64,000 nucleotides of DNA from Zasmidium citrigriseum. Taxonomy: Eukaryota > Ascomycota > Dothideomycetes > Mycosphaerellales > Mycosphaerellaceae. Where the stretch lies: assembly GCA_002786025.1 (NCBI GenBank), contig NHNW01000041.1:124001-188000 (forward strand), written 5' to 3'. The position numbers and the translations under genes were made by a program. Numbering within the stretch: the first letter of the stretch is position 1; every line of letters begins with the position of its first letter. Under the pieces are notes generated by a model, which saw only the letters and a list, made by a program, of their open reading frames with translations, did no database searches and had not been told where the DNA came from. Shown here one piece after another: positions 63,707 through 64,000 of this stretch.

Positions 63707-64000
63707 GGCATGAGGCCTTTGGATTCGCCTGGGATATCGGCTCGGTTAAGGCGGTCGTAATGGTTGGCACCGAGACACCTGCATCGTCCTTCACCGCAGC
63801 TGCTGGAGCATTCCTCAGGCTTCGTGACCTCGTTCAGTTCACGCGATGATGAAGGAAGCGGTCGTGAATTTCGTGGACAAGGAGGAAGCTTGAGGTCGCC
63901 CAAGGGTCGCGCTTGCGCAAGGATCAACACGTGGAGATCCCGCCCGCCTCGCCGTGCCGCCAACATCAACCTTGTCACAAGCGCGAGAAGCAAGACACTT
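63707..64000. other. Upstream region of RIC1, window edge
   Basis: No gene is supported in these 294 bp. Confidence 0.4.

Noticed and set aside
1..64000. Mobile elements, CRISPR, tRNA or rRNA genes
   Set aside because: On reading I saw no transposase, reverse transcriptase, long terminal or inverted repeats of transposon size, spaced repeat arrays or tRNA box patterns. A tRNAscan or repeat search would be needed to exclude short ones.

Overview
The window is nuclear DNA of a filamentous ascomycete fungus, most likely a Dothideomycete. Genes lie on both strands with separate promoters. Introns are short (about 46-86 bp) with GT...AG ends and CTAAC/CTGAC-type branch sites, and the conserved proteins read as fungal orthologues. 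The class is an inference from protein style. I saw no prophage, insertion sequence, CRISPR array, rRNA gene or recognisable tRNA, and nothing that looks like an intact transposon.

Layout: 0-16 kb carries a truncated coiled-coil protein, mitochondrial glycine carrier Hem25, an AIF/FSP1-like oxidoreductase, a degenerate DEDD exonuclease, a PI-PLC-like protein, a small secreted protein, a Grx3/4 glutaredoxin divergent from ribosome-assembly factor Rpf2, and Golgi mannosyltransferase Mnn10. 17-27 kb carries a 2-exon F-box-like gene divergent from DNA cross-link repair nuclease Pso2, then CSN4, an orphan, a complex I subunit, a Cys-rich/Lys-rich protein, a SET protein and a DUF4267 membrane protein. 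28-34 kb carries a one-TM protein, the PP2A B regulatory subunit and TFIIF beta.

34-43 kb is the most accessory-like stretch: a DHA2 transporter divergent from a five-exon FAD monooxygenase, then a C2H2 zinc-finger protein and an HSL-type hydrolase, with long gaps. It could be a small catabolic or metabolite module, but no backbone biosynthetic enzyme is visible. 43-64 kb returns to core genes: a conserved hypothetical, Tma20 divergent from Sgt2, an F-box protein with an N-terminal PIP-box-like motif, a U1-type zinc-finger protein, histone chaperone Hir1, a fungal transcription factor, a SnoaL-like protein and Ric1.

Most multi-exon models here were rebuilt by hand from splice signals, reading phase and family conservation; they have no transcript support. 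The clearest oddities are a 17-nt internal exon, a stop-free 60-bp intron in RPF2, a DEDD exonuclease lacking most catalytic acids, and a PIP-like motif fused to an F-box. I did not find a convincing wholly new system.
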